The position numbers and the translations under genes are program-made. A stretch of 64,000 nt of DNA from Porpolomopsis calyptriformis (taxonomy: Eukaryota; Basidiomycota; Agaricomycetes; Agaricales; Hygrophoraceae), in NCBI GenBank assembly GCA_951640195.1, contig OX621164.1:3515098-3579097 (forward strand). The letters run 5' to 3'. Under the pieces are notes generated by a model. The model was not told where the DNA came from and ran no database searches. It saw nothing but the letters and a program-made list of their open reading frames with translations. Below are positions 1 to 9,456 of this stretch, one piece after another; the first letter of the stretch is position 1, and the number at the start of each line of letters is the position of its first letter.

Positions 1-828
1 CTTTCGTCTGCATTCTGATCACGGTCCTAGTCTTACAAGCCACACTCCCTCATCCCTCTGTGGAGCTCAAACTATTCACCAACCTGTTCGTAGCAGGCAC
101 TATTCTTTTCGGTGGAGGACCAGTTGTTATTCCTCTCCTTCAGGTAACCCCGTGATGTTCTCTTTTCATGTCCATTTGCTGACCTCCTTCGACTGAGAGT
201 GCATACTTTACTCACCTTACTACCATTAGGGATACACTGTCACCCCTGGTTGGGTCAGCACTAAAGACTTTCTATTCGGATTTGCTATCTTGCAAGCTTT
301 TCCCGGTCCCAACTTCAATTTTGCTGTCTTTCTTGGAGCCCTGACGTGAGTGCAACCCTTTTCATTCATATATTCCTTCGCTACTAACTCCCTCCACCTC
401 AAGTCTCCCACACAACCCCATTGTAGGCGGCATCCTTGGCTTCCTAGCGATATTTTCTCCTGGTCTAATCCTTAAATTTGCGCTGTTACCTGCTTACCGG
501 ATCTTCAGAGATAAAAAGCCGACAAGGAGTGCCTTAAGGGGTCTCAACAGCGCTGCTTCGGGACTTGTTTGGACTTCAGTCTTTCGTTCGTCTACCCTTC
601 CCATCTTTTTTCAATCCATTCCCTCACGCTGTCCAAACAGGTTTATGGAAAGTTGGACTTTTAGCGGTCAACTCTCAGACAAAGTCTCTCGAGACATCTG
701 GTTACTGGGTTGTCATAGCCGGGGCGTCGTTTGCTGCATCGGAGTGGTTTTCTTTGCAGCCGCCAGTGGCGATCCTCTGCGGCTCCATCGCAGGACTAAT
801 CTATGGTGCAGTTAAGGGTCAACCGTAA
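1..828 (+). pseudogene. Chromate (CHR) transporter, 3' half, copy 1 (cut by window edge)
   Basis: The C-terminal half of a CHR-family chromate ion transporter. The exons read through a membrane segment (FAGTILFGGG-type turn), then GYTVTPGW, FAILQAFPGPNFNFAVFLGA and a last hydrophobic part (GYWVVIAGASF, PPVAILCG), ending at TAA 826-828. GT-AG introns lie near 145-230, 345-424 and 580-640. CHR proteins export chromate or sulfate-like anions across membranes and fungal members normally have two homologous halves; only the second half is visible here. It is almost identical to 8310-9142, so the two form a direct repeat 8.3 kb apart. Immediately downstream (about 861) the sequence switches to an inverted copy of 58.2 kb, so this gene sits at a rearrangement junction. 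Whether a complete 5' half exists upstream of the window cannot be seen. Confidence 0.75.
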
Positions 829-861
829 AAGTGCATGAAATAGCACGTCGTAACTTCTAGT

Positions 862-1050
862 GAAAGGATTATCGGACCTGAACGGGAATCGAACGGAAGG
901 GGAGACAGAAAGCGAGGTGGTTGTCGAGCTGGGTATGGATGTGAGAGGGAAGGTCCATTGCATCATCGTTTTCGTTGTCCAACTCGATGTGCGTAGAGGT
1001 AGAACAGTCACTATCCATATTCACGGATAGCTGAGTCGGTAGCATAGTGG
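862..1050 (-). pseudogene. Inverted fragment of the unknown ORF found at 58027-58482
   Basis: Read on the minus strand this stretch matches roughly 58040-58240 (TQLSDSDCS and HIELD-type peptide, and the block around 885-910 against 58215-58240). Only the first part of the ORF is present. At about 861 it is joined directly to the end of chromate-transporter copy 1, which is not the arrangement at 58 kb. It is a non-functional fragment of the inverted duplication. Confidence 0.6.
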
Positions 1051-1612
1051 ATTGGCGACCTAGTTATAATTATTATGTAACAATGAAACCAGCCTGATCT
1101 CTAACCGCTCACCATCCTTCCGTACGGGACATTGGTGTCTCGTAAATCACCATAGACAAGATCCTGGTGATGGAAAGATTGAACCAGGCTCGACAGAAAA
1201 GTTAGGAGCCGAAAAGGAATGGATTGCTTGTTCAATTCCTAGAAAGCGCGATACCCAGTCATATAGTTCGTTACGATCATTGACCAATGGCCATCGAGTT
1301 TCCCACAACCACGGAGGGTTGGGGCCAATTCCATTGGTCAGAAGTTCACAATTTCGAGATCTGTGGTTGCAAATGCGGGATAGCGGGTGCGGATTCGAGT
1401 AGTTTTCTGCTACCTTGAATGACTCGGATAGAAGTCAGGATATGAAGTAGGACTGGTACATACCTAGAGCTGAAGGACTCAAGCAGCTTCATGAGCGTTG
1501 CGGAAACTTATCCACGTTGGTCGAAACGGTCTCAGATCTAAGGACATTTAGCCGGCGACGAGCGACAACACGAGCAAGTCTCCATTGAACGTAAAAAACA
1601 ACAGAAGTACTA
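1050..1612 (-). repeat. Inverted copy of the spacer and CstF relic at 57520-58030
   Basis: Line-by-line comparison shows the reverse complement of this stretch follows 57520-58030, including the block around 1290-1330 that matches 57815-57860. It carries no open gene of its own. It continues without a break into the beta-COP pseudogene, so 862-5062 is one inverted block. Confidence 0.65.
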
Positions 1613-4600
1613 TCACGCAGGTGGTTTGACATTTTCCTTTTGTGCTGCCAAAGAGAGAATCCAAAAATCAATCACAACGAGCCCTGTATATGAAAGGAAA
1701 ATGAAACCCTCACCAATCGTAATATGGTCACCTAATGAAAGTGCAATTCCTTGCGTTTTACTCCGAATACGGACATGCCCAGTGATGGTCCCCGCCTCCG
1801 TCTTTTCGATACTCAAATTGGCGAGAGCATCCTCGCCTGCAACAAGTAACCATCCACGATTCAAAAAAGGGATAGCAGCCAGAAAATAGAGTGGACCTCA
1901 CAAAATAAGCTGCGCGCATACATGTTCGCCGATAGGAAATCACAATCTCCCGAGGTAGCACCTTCCGGTGTCAAGCAGGACATATTTGTGGCCTTCGTGA
2001 CATGCTTCAAGTAAGCTCAGGGATCCCTAGAGAAGCAAAACACAACTCTGAGCCGGAGGACGGCCCGCCGAGGGGTGAAAGAAAAACGACTCACGATATC
2101 GTGGTATTAACATTGACTCTGTTCTCCCACTCGAATTCAGTCCACATACTCCGGAACTGAACGGACAACAACGTCATTTGAGCTTACGAATGTGGTGCAC
2201 GTATTTTCCACTTACCTGTGCTTCATTGCAGTGCGCAGGTTTGATTCAGTCCATTATGTCTATGTGTATATCATTCAGAATGACGCAGGCTTCTGACATG
2301 ATGCTCCCCTCCCAGAGGGTGCTGCCAAATATAACGCCAGTCTCGGTCGATGAAACCTAAATAGTGTCCAGAGCAGACCGGCCAGTCATCAGATATTTCG
2401 TCTCGCCGAGAAAATGACATGTGTTTGCGCACCTTGATGGTAGCTTTTATACTCTGGAATCCATGAGGGGCGATGGTATAAACCGATGGTCGTTCAACAA
2501 TTTTTAAATCCCCCCAACGTCGCAAAGTCCAAACAAAGATTCTGCAGAGTATTTGGGGTCTGATTCACAAACAGGACATCTGACGAAATACAACGAAGAG
2601 GAATGATCATGAGAGGCAACAAGGGACGAGTTTCTTAACCAACCTAACATAATATCAAAACCATGCATCTTAACGTACGCCTCAGCATATATAGGATCAG
2701 AAAAGCCTGATTCAAGAGAGTTGAGTGAGGCCATTCACTCACTAATAAACAAGACGAACCTGTGAGCTGAGAAATACGACTGAGGTTAGAAATGAAGTCT
2801 TCGTGCAATTCCCCTGTCCCAGTAGCCCTCCCGACGTCCTCGTCGTACTACAATTAGACACGTATTAGTGATGGTCTTGTATCTGGAACGAAATCGATTA
2901 CATCGATCGCATCATCTGCCGTTTTTCTGGAGAACTGTCTAAATAGCAAGAGATCGTCAACTTGCACAACGGCTGCCTTCGTAGACTCCGCCTCCTTCTT
3001 CTCTGTCGCCTTCTTCTACAACCAAATTTCAGCATCAGGCAAAGAAGCAGGGTGATGAGAAAAAGTACACCAACTTCCTGTCCAGTCAGCATCTTGGAGT
3101 ATGCAGCTTTTGTGTCCTTCAGGAAAATTTGGTGAACGGAAGGTGACTCTTCAAGCTCGCTCAGGGTCTGTATGCAATTGAGGATACGCTCGCTCGAGTC
3201 CTCGTCAATTTGCGCGGTCACAAACTTGAACTGCCTGACACGAATGATAGATGTCATGACCAACTTCGCCTGTCGGACCATAATTCACCCATCCCCCCAA
3301 AAAGAACTTGCAAAAAAAAATACAAACTTCAGCACGCAGCGTGTTCGCCGCAGTTTGATCCTTCGTCTGATGAGTGAATCGTAAAGCCATTTTCGTCAGT
3401 GTCGCAGCCAAAACAGCACCAGTGAAGAAATCTCCACCCAAGATAAGCGCTAAGAAGGGGTAGGGGGAAATAATTTCAGTGGACTAGATCAACATATTAC
3501 ACCTCCGATAGACTCACTTCTCAGAGGTGGCTTAGCGGCCGCCTTGACTGCTTCCAACCGCACAGCAGACGTGCTCGTAAAGGCCGTCTCCGTTGCATAC
3601 GTCCCATCCGCCAAGACCCTTGGCCTCCCTCTGGTTTTTGCTTGTCCTTCTCTCCGTCCCTAGCCTCGCCTTCCTCGCCACCCTCACCCGCTTCATCCAA
3701 CAACCGTTGCTCTGACGTTAATATCGGGATCTCTCTCAATACCTTTCTAATCTCCTGCATTGGCACCTGGATATCCGCAACGCTCTCGATGTACTCGCCT
3801 AAGATCCACAGCACACCGCAGAAGACCTTGCCAGATTTGATCTCTCCAAGGGTTTGGAGTAACCTTTCGCAGATTGTCTGTCGTAGGTGAGGGAACCTTT
3901 CCACTACCTCGCTTTTTTGAGGGAAAGAAATTTCAGTCAGTGATGGCACTTGATAGCTATTTACGCACCGGACAAACGCGACCACATCGAGCGCAGAAGG
4001 ATTGCTTGAGTCGCCCAGGAACTCCATCAATGCGTGCACAACGCTCGCCGCTACTTCGGAACACTTGATGGCAGTAACATGTATGGATTGGATGAGAAGT
4101 TGCCTATACTTGGGGGCCTAGCATCCAAACACAGTTAGAGATGTACATTGCTGAGAACGATGACATCTCTTACCTTCTCAAAGTCCTGCTCCTGGGTCTT
4201 CTGCAGTTGTTTCTTGAGGAATAATACAACGTTCTCGACATTCAGACTCAAAGTCATAGTTAGGGCGATGTTAATGGCTTTCCGTCAGACCTCGATGTCG
4301 GCACTACCCAACGATACAATTTAGAATGTAAACCTTCTCACCATCGCATACGTAGTTGAAACCTACCTTTCACTGCCACGGGTTTTTGTGTCAGTGTGGT
4401 GAGAGTGGTAGCCGCCTCATACTTGACAGCATGCGAGGAGGCGCCAAGAAGGTCGAGTATGCAGCGGATGTAGCGAGGCTGATAGAATATTTCAGTCAGT
4501 CAGACCTGATCTTCAAAGGAGAAAATAACTTGCCCGATGTGCCGAGTCATTCTTGCAATCCAGTCGGATTACCTCAATGATGCTCATCTGTAACAACTCT

Positions 4601-5062
4601 TCGAGCCCAGTGATCTGATCGTACACACTCAAAATCCATTCGACAGCTTTCGGCATAGAGCAGTGCGCAAGGAATACGAATGCGTTACGTTTGCAGGTTG
4701 CATCGGTTTCGGCGGCGAGAAAGGTCTACATGAGCTCTGGCGCATCGGGTATGAGACTTTCGAAGTCGCGGTAGATGGAGTAGATGGCAAAGACGGCGTT
4801 CTTTCGAACATACGAGTGGCGGTGCTCAAGACATGAACGACAAGTGGGAACGAGAGGTTCTAGAAGCTCTGCGGCTTGGGAAATTTGAGTGTCGCGCCGC
4901 AAATGTATTCATTGGGGTGTTGCTGAAGGTGTCTTCATAGGGTGAAAATGGATGGCCACTCGAAACACTCACGAGGTCATTACGGATGGCATTACTTCAG
5001 AGAGTTAGCCTAGCGAGTTTGGAGAACATGAAGGGAGACATACACCACCAGAATCATTTCTT
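1613..5062 (-). pseudogene. Coatomer beta subunit (beta-COP) pseudogene, lacking its first exons
   Basis: An inverted, decayed copy of the intact beta-COP gene at 53508-57519. Recognisable exons run from the C-terminus ([15 protein letters not shown], stop at 1613-1615) back through the appendage domain, the acidic linker ([13 protein letters not shown]) and HEAT-repeat exons (RHSYVRKNA region, [19 protein letters not shown]). About 190 bp holding the exon region equivalent to 54601-54793 is missing near 4320, and several reading frames are broken. At 5062-5065 the sequence jumps from the third coding exon into DPM3, so the first exons are not adjacent; a fragment of exon 1 lies at 7347-7501. 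The break points and missing exon rule out a working COPI subunit. Confidence 0.9.
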
Positions 5063-5064
5063 GC

Positions 5065-5340
5065 TTGAGCTTGCGATCCGAATGACACCAAAGACCACCA
5101 TGGAATCTGTTCGAAAAAGACAGGTTGTTCGCCCCCACCAAGAAGAATATGAACGGTCACTCACTACTGGCAAGATCTGCTCCACCAGGTCCTCGTCCAA
5201 GAAGGGCACGGGTATGACGGCGAGAAAGGTGAGGAGATATATTGATGTTAAAACAGTTGCAACGAGTGCCACCCTGTGCGCTCGGGCCATTAATACCTTT
5301 CCTCGCGCTCGTTTCATTGATGTCGTGGCCAGTAGCGAGC
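5065..5340 (-). pseudogene. DPM3 (dolichol-phosphate mannose synthase subunit 3) pseudogene
   Basis: The minus strand carries the start and both hydrophobic segments of the small DPM3 protein (ARAHRVALVATVLTSIYLL, then VIPVPFLDEDLVEQILPV), the first intron, and the beginning of exon 2. It then stops at a junction after a tract shared with 52160-52169 and runs into the third exon of the beta-COP pseudogene. The second half of exon 2 and exon 3 are absent. It is the inverted counterpart of the intact gene at 51947-52350. Confidence 0.85.
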
Positions 5341-5429
5341 ACACGACGACGTCACCACATTGTATTTTGAGATGTTTGAAGGTGGATTCAATGCTCAACT
5401 AGCCTCCTATTCCACTCACCACTGTCAGC

Positions 5430-6397
5430 ATGGCTCCACACACATATTCAACTGCCCACCTGGTGCGACAGAGTGTCCTCTTCCATTTCATCTATCGTGA
5501 AAGTATCCCGGTGAATTTCGAGATGATGACCATTGTTCGGAAACAGCCGATGATTGTTCAAGGCCCGATGGCATCGTTGGGCGACACTTCTGCCCTTCAG
5601 GCAGTCTTCGACCACTCTCGATCTGCCCAACTGGCAGAGAGTGTCTCTGGGGACCTTCAAGAATACATTGTCAGTGAAGTGAATGGAAGCCATGTCTACT
5701 TTGAACACAAACTGCCCTACCACGAGGTGAGTTCAGTTGTCTTGGCTTTTATAACTTAGTCTAAGGAACCTTGCAGCGGGTTTCGCACCTGAAGAGTCAA
5801 AACCGTGATCTCAGATCGCAAGTAAATGACCTGATCCATGAGATGCAAGCCGAGCGGAAACAACGAGAGGCTGAGATGAAGGAACGAGAGGTTGAACGGA
5901 AGGAACGAGACAATGAGCGGAAGGCAATGGTTGAGTGGGAAATCCTCTCAGTTGTCCTGTCTGGTGTGTCTCCACCTCTTCTTACTGTAATACCCTTCCT
6001 AATAATTTCTTAAAGGACTTGCAAAGGACCTCTGGCAACAGGTTAGTCCTGGCAGACGACGAATATTGTCCAAATACAACATCTTCGACTGTACGTCCTT
6101 CCACTCTAATATTAAATCCATCTAATGTTTCACTTTCTAGTTTACAAACTTCGGCATCAAAGGTTTTGTGATGCGATGACCAGGGAAGCGTACAACATGA
6201 TTCCACAAGAATACAAGATTCTCTTTAACTCCCTTCATGCAAGAAAGGAAGCCCTCCATTTGGTCCGATCGCACATCGCACATCCCGCAATCGCCACCAC
6301 CATCATCCTCGACTACATCCAAACCAATTTCGTTGTACCACCAGGCCTTCAACCTGTCATTAAACAGATTGCTACTGTTGCGGCACATGTGGATTGA
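5430..6397 (+). CDS. Unknown coiled-coil protein
   Basis: The family is not recognised. The ATG at 5430 opens an exon of about 100 residues. After an intron at about 5728-5778 comes a strongly charged heptad-rich segment (QAERKQREAEMKEREVERKER type) that should form a coiled coil. Further introns lie near 5965-6016 and 6091-6140, and a helical C-terminal exon ends IATVAAHVD with TGA at 6395-6397. Splicing at the obvious GT/AG sites keeps one frame across the last exons (SKYNIFD joined to FYKLRHQRF). The gene has no counterpart at 49-62 kb, where a nuclease-like/kinase gene occupies the equivalent interval. It therefore either inserted into this block or predates the duplication. No signal peptide, membrane segment or catalytic motif is visible. 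Confidence 0.55.
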
Positions 6398-6480
6398 AGG
6401 AGTTTCGGCTTGGGCCCATCCCTGGAACATTCTGTGACTACTCTTCACAATTTGTGTATGAGATAATATACCTTTGATGA

Positions 6481-7260
6481 ATGCTAGGTGCCCCTGCGTC
6501 GAGACACGGTTTTGAAATCCCTGCTGACAATTTCCCTGCAACACCCTCAAACCATGTGCTCAAACTTCATCATGCCGTCGTCGGACTCTTTCTGCTCGTC
6601 AACATACTGATACTCATAGCCAGCTCTCACGCAGCGCAAATTGTCTTCTCTCCTCCAAACGCAGCAGCCGAACCAACCAGCCCGGACCTATCATCCCTGC
6701 CCATGACGCATACGCAGCCCTTGCTCAGCGACCTCCTCACGATCGACACCTCGCTCTCCATCTTCTTATACGCACAGGAAATAGAGACCAGCGAACTCTT
6801 TTCGAACGAGACCGCCAAGATGACATTGTTGGCCCCGATGAATAAAGCCGTGATGGCCCTTGCAAGGAAACCGTGAGTGTATTCACACCCCGTCGTGTGC
6901 AAGACGAAACACATCACTCCGTTCTCTAGACATCAGGGACTTGCACCTCTTGAGGACGGTCTCGAGATTTCGATGATCGCTCAAAGAGGAATGTAGAACG
7001 ATGGGTCATGGCCCACATCATTCCTGTAAGCCATCCTTGTACCATTTCACACACTCTCTCATCTCCAGCAATCTCCAATTTCTCTCTCGTCACACACTTA
7101 CCCTGCTCCGCGGCAAGTCGGTCACCTTTTCGCCAATCGGAGGTGACCCCACCACACCCGAGTGGAGCCGAGTCGTAATAAACGAATGAAACAAGTGTGG
7201 CCTCTCGCTTTTCCCCCTTAATATCTCTTGCTGAACGGTGTTTTCTTCTGCAGGCTTAAA
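6481..7260 (+). pseudogene. Fasciclin (FAS1) domain secreted protein, pseudogene copy
   Basis: The counterpart of the gene at 49578-50375, in opposite orientation. It retains the hydrophobic leader (LFLLVNILILIASSHA), the FAS1 core (LLSDLLTIDTSLSIFL, TLLAPMNKAVMALARKP), a short broken second exon and the RGKSVTFSPIGGDPTTPEW exon. The final coding exon of the intact copy is deleted: after the 3' splice acceptor near 7254 the sequence jumps to the downstream flank (TTAAATTGACTTCGAG). An in-frame stop follows VVINE at 7187-7189. It is therefore unlikely to give a functional cell-surface FAS1 protein. Confidence 0.8.
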
Positions 7261-7346
7261 TTGACTTCGAGTCAAGTCCACACCCGACGTGTCAGCAGTG
7301 TTCAACTCGAAAACAACAACTGAGATCACACAGACGATTCGGAAGA

Positions 7347-7501
7347 TGTCCATTGATGGTGGAGATGAGAATCTTCCGCAAGGTGTCAATCTTGACTTCG
7401 TCGGTGCCCTTCTCCAAGCCAGCTTTGAGTTCCTGGGTGGACGACGACTCTGAACTGGCTTCAAAGACGACTGTATAACAAGGTGTTTCTGATGAAGGCA
7501 T
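7347..7501 (-). pseudogene. Beta-COP first-exon fragment
   Basis: The minus strand reads [20 protein letters not shown] and on through [23 protein letters not shown], identical in design to exon 1 of beta-COP at 53508. At about 7348 it is cut and joined to the 3' flank of the FAS1 copy. It keeps its divergent neighbour (the CstF hinge copy from 7562) but is separated from the rest of the beta-COP pseudogene (1613-5062) by about 2.3 kb. Confidence 0.85.
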
Positions 7502-7561
7502 GATTTCTAAAGCGGCACACGTCGAGCACAACAAGCAGCACTCATAAAAGAAAATCTTTCA

Positions 7562-8100
7562 ATGCTCTCCTTCATGCCAAATCCACACCACCTAGCAGAG
7601 GACCAGTTGCTCGAGCTCCTCCTTCAGCTCAAGGTACGTTCCATTCCAACTTCATATCTTGACCTCCATCCAACTGTTCAATCCACCAGAAAACCACACC
7701 TGAATCGGCACGCGCGATCCTGAATTCTCAACCGCAGATCGCCTACGCCCTCATCACTCTCATGGTAAACATCAACGCCGTGAACATCGATGTCCTCCAG
7801 GCCCGTCCATTACTTCACTCGCGTTATACCATCCTCTCATATCTCCACAGAAAACAGTGGCAGCTTTCGGAGCCGCACAAGCCCAACAACTGCAGCAACA
7901 GCCAGTCTCTGCCCTGCCACCCTACTTGCACGCACAATATCGCACCTCCACCCCACCAACACTCCCCACTCCCCCCTCGGTGTCCCAAGCTTACCCGTAC
8001 TCGAACGGCAATAGCCAGCCCCAACCTCTACCCCAGCCTCCGTTGTCCGCGCACGTTCCTCCACCAGTGCTGGCGCCAGGGAACTACAGCCATGATTACA
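7562..8100 (+). pseudogene. CstF-64-type hinge protein, truncated copy
   Basis: This copy matches the minus-strand gene at 52505-53429: the hinge (HLAEDQLLELLLQLK, then intron, then TTPESARAILNSQPQIAYALITLM), VNINAVNIDVLQARPLL, and the Gln/Pro-rich region after a second intron (AAQAQQLQQQPVSALPPYL). It is cut near 8100, after NYSHDYTAP, and joined to the sequence upstream of a chromate-transporter ORF. The C-terminal CstF domain is lost. Confidence 0.8.
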
Positions 8101-8193
8101 CGGCACCAAAGCATGGAACAGAGAACGAGTCTAGGCGGCGATCGCTTACTGACCGTGATTTCTGATTTCTAGTATCCCACACCACCTGTCGAA

Positions 8194-9142
8194 ATGGCAT
8201 CCTTACATCGGCGACAAGTCCCCCCAAAGGAAATCACACTACCGTCAGAAGTTACCGCGACTCCAATTAATTTCCGTCTCTCAATCGCTCAATCCCTTTT
8301 CCTTGTAGCTGCTTTCGTCTGCATTCTGATCACGGTCCTAGTCTTACAAGCCACACTCCCTCATCCCTCTGTGGAGCTCAAACTATTCACCAACCTGTTC
8401 ATAGCAGGCACTATTCTTTTCGGCGGAAAACCAGTTGTTATTCCTCTCCTTCAGGTAACTCCGTGATATTCTCTTTTCATGTCCATTTGCTGACCTCCTT
8501 CGACTGAGAGTGCATACTTTACTCACTACCTTACTACCATTAGGGATACACTGTCACCCTTGGTTGGGTCAGCACCAAAGACTTCCTATTCGGATTTGCT
8601 ATCTTGCAAGCTTTTCCCGGTCCCAACTTCAATTTTGCTGTCTTTCTTGGAGCCCTGACGTGAGTGCAAACCTTTTCATTCATATATTCCTTCGCTACTA
8701 ACTCCCTCCACCTCAAGTCTCCCACACAACCCCATTGTAGGCGGCATCCTTGGCTTCCTAGCGATATTTTCTCCTGGTCTAATCCTTAAATTCGCGCTGT
8801 TACCTGCTTACCGGATCTTCAGAGATAAAAGGCTGATAAGGAGTGCCTTAAGGGGTCTCAACAGTGCTGCTTCGGGACTTGTTTGGACTTCAGTCTTTCG
8901 TTCGTCTACCCTTCCCATCTTTTTTCAATCCATTCCCTCACGCTGTCCAAACAGGTTTATGGAAAGTTGGACTTTTAGCAGTCAACTCTCAGACAAAGTC
9001 TCTCGAGACATCTGGTTACTGGGTTGTCATAGCCGGGGCGTCGTTTGCTGCATCGGAGTGGTTTTACTTGCAGCCGCCAGTGGCGATCCTCTGCGGCTCC
9101 ATCGCAGGACTAATCTATGGTGCATTTAAGGGTCAACAGTAA
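8194..9142 (+). CDS. Half-length chromate (CHR) transporter, copy 2
   Basis: From the ATG at 8194 (MASLHRRQVPPKEITLPSEV) this reads a single CHR half. The exons encode LSIAQSLFLVAAFVCILITVLVL, GTILFGGKPVVIPLLQ, GYTVTLGWVSTKDFLFGFAILQ, GILGFLAIFSPGLILKFALL and GLVWTSVFR. After an intron (GTTCGT...ACAG, about 8901-8954) they end with LWKVGLLAV and PPVAILCGSIAGLIYG, stop at 9140-9142. All splice sites look intact and no stop interrupts. Two-domain CHR proteins carry a second, N-terminal half; here the upstream sequence is the broken CstF copy, so the ORF is half size. Single-domain CHR proteins exist in bacteria, so function is possible but unproven. It may equally be a relic with an open frame. 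Confidence 0.6.
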
Positions 9143-9149
9143 AAGTGCA

Positions 9150-9400
9150 TGAAATAGCACGTCGTAACTTCTCGTCCATATTCAATGTCTTATTTCAAAC
9201 AAAAAATTGTGTATTATGTGACCGAATTGGTAAATGGAATACTGGCAGTGCCCACGATCAAACTCGCCTTCTCGATTTGTTGAGGTTGCTTGAAGTCATC
9301 TTGGTCATCGCCTCGGGGCCTCTTGAGGGATGTAGCCAATGCCTACATCGCGGAGTGTTTCAAGGTCAATGCAAGCTCAAACGGAAACGAATTGATGATG
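9150..9400 (-). pseudogene. Crinkler tail fragment (copy of about 61000-61200)
   Basis: On the minus strand this carries the last codons and 3' flank of the Crinkler at 58593-61145. The shared tract CTCAAGAGGCCCCGAGG (left copy 9315-9331) and the block around 9230-9290 with its stop and downstream flank match 61075-61200. The rest of the gene is missing; delta-COP follows directly. It marks the right edge of the duplicated block. Confidence 0.65.
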
Positions 9401-9456
9401 CATCTCTCAGCCTTAAATATGGACTACCGAGTTCAAATTTTTCTGGTCGGACCAAT

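Larger units (their letters stand above)
1..9400. repeat. Rearranged inverted duplication of 49.5-62.1 kb
   Basis: Pairings (left vs right, opposite strand): 862-1612 with 58240-57520; 1613-5062 with 57519-53841; 5065-5340 with 52169-51905; 6560-7260 with 50375-49550; 7350-8100 with 53660-52900; 8200-9400 with 62060-61000. The order on the left is not a simple inverted copy: the divergent beta-COP/CstF start segment is moved beyond FAS1. The chromate-transporter end occurs twice (1-828 and 8310-9142), and the kinase gene and most of the Crinkler are missing. Confidence 0.85.
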
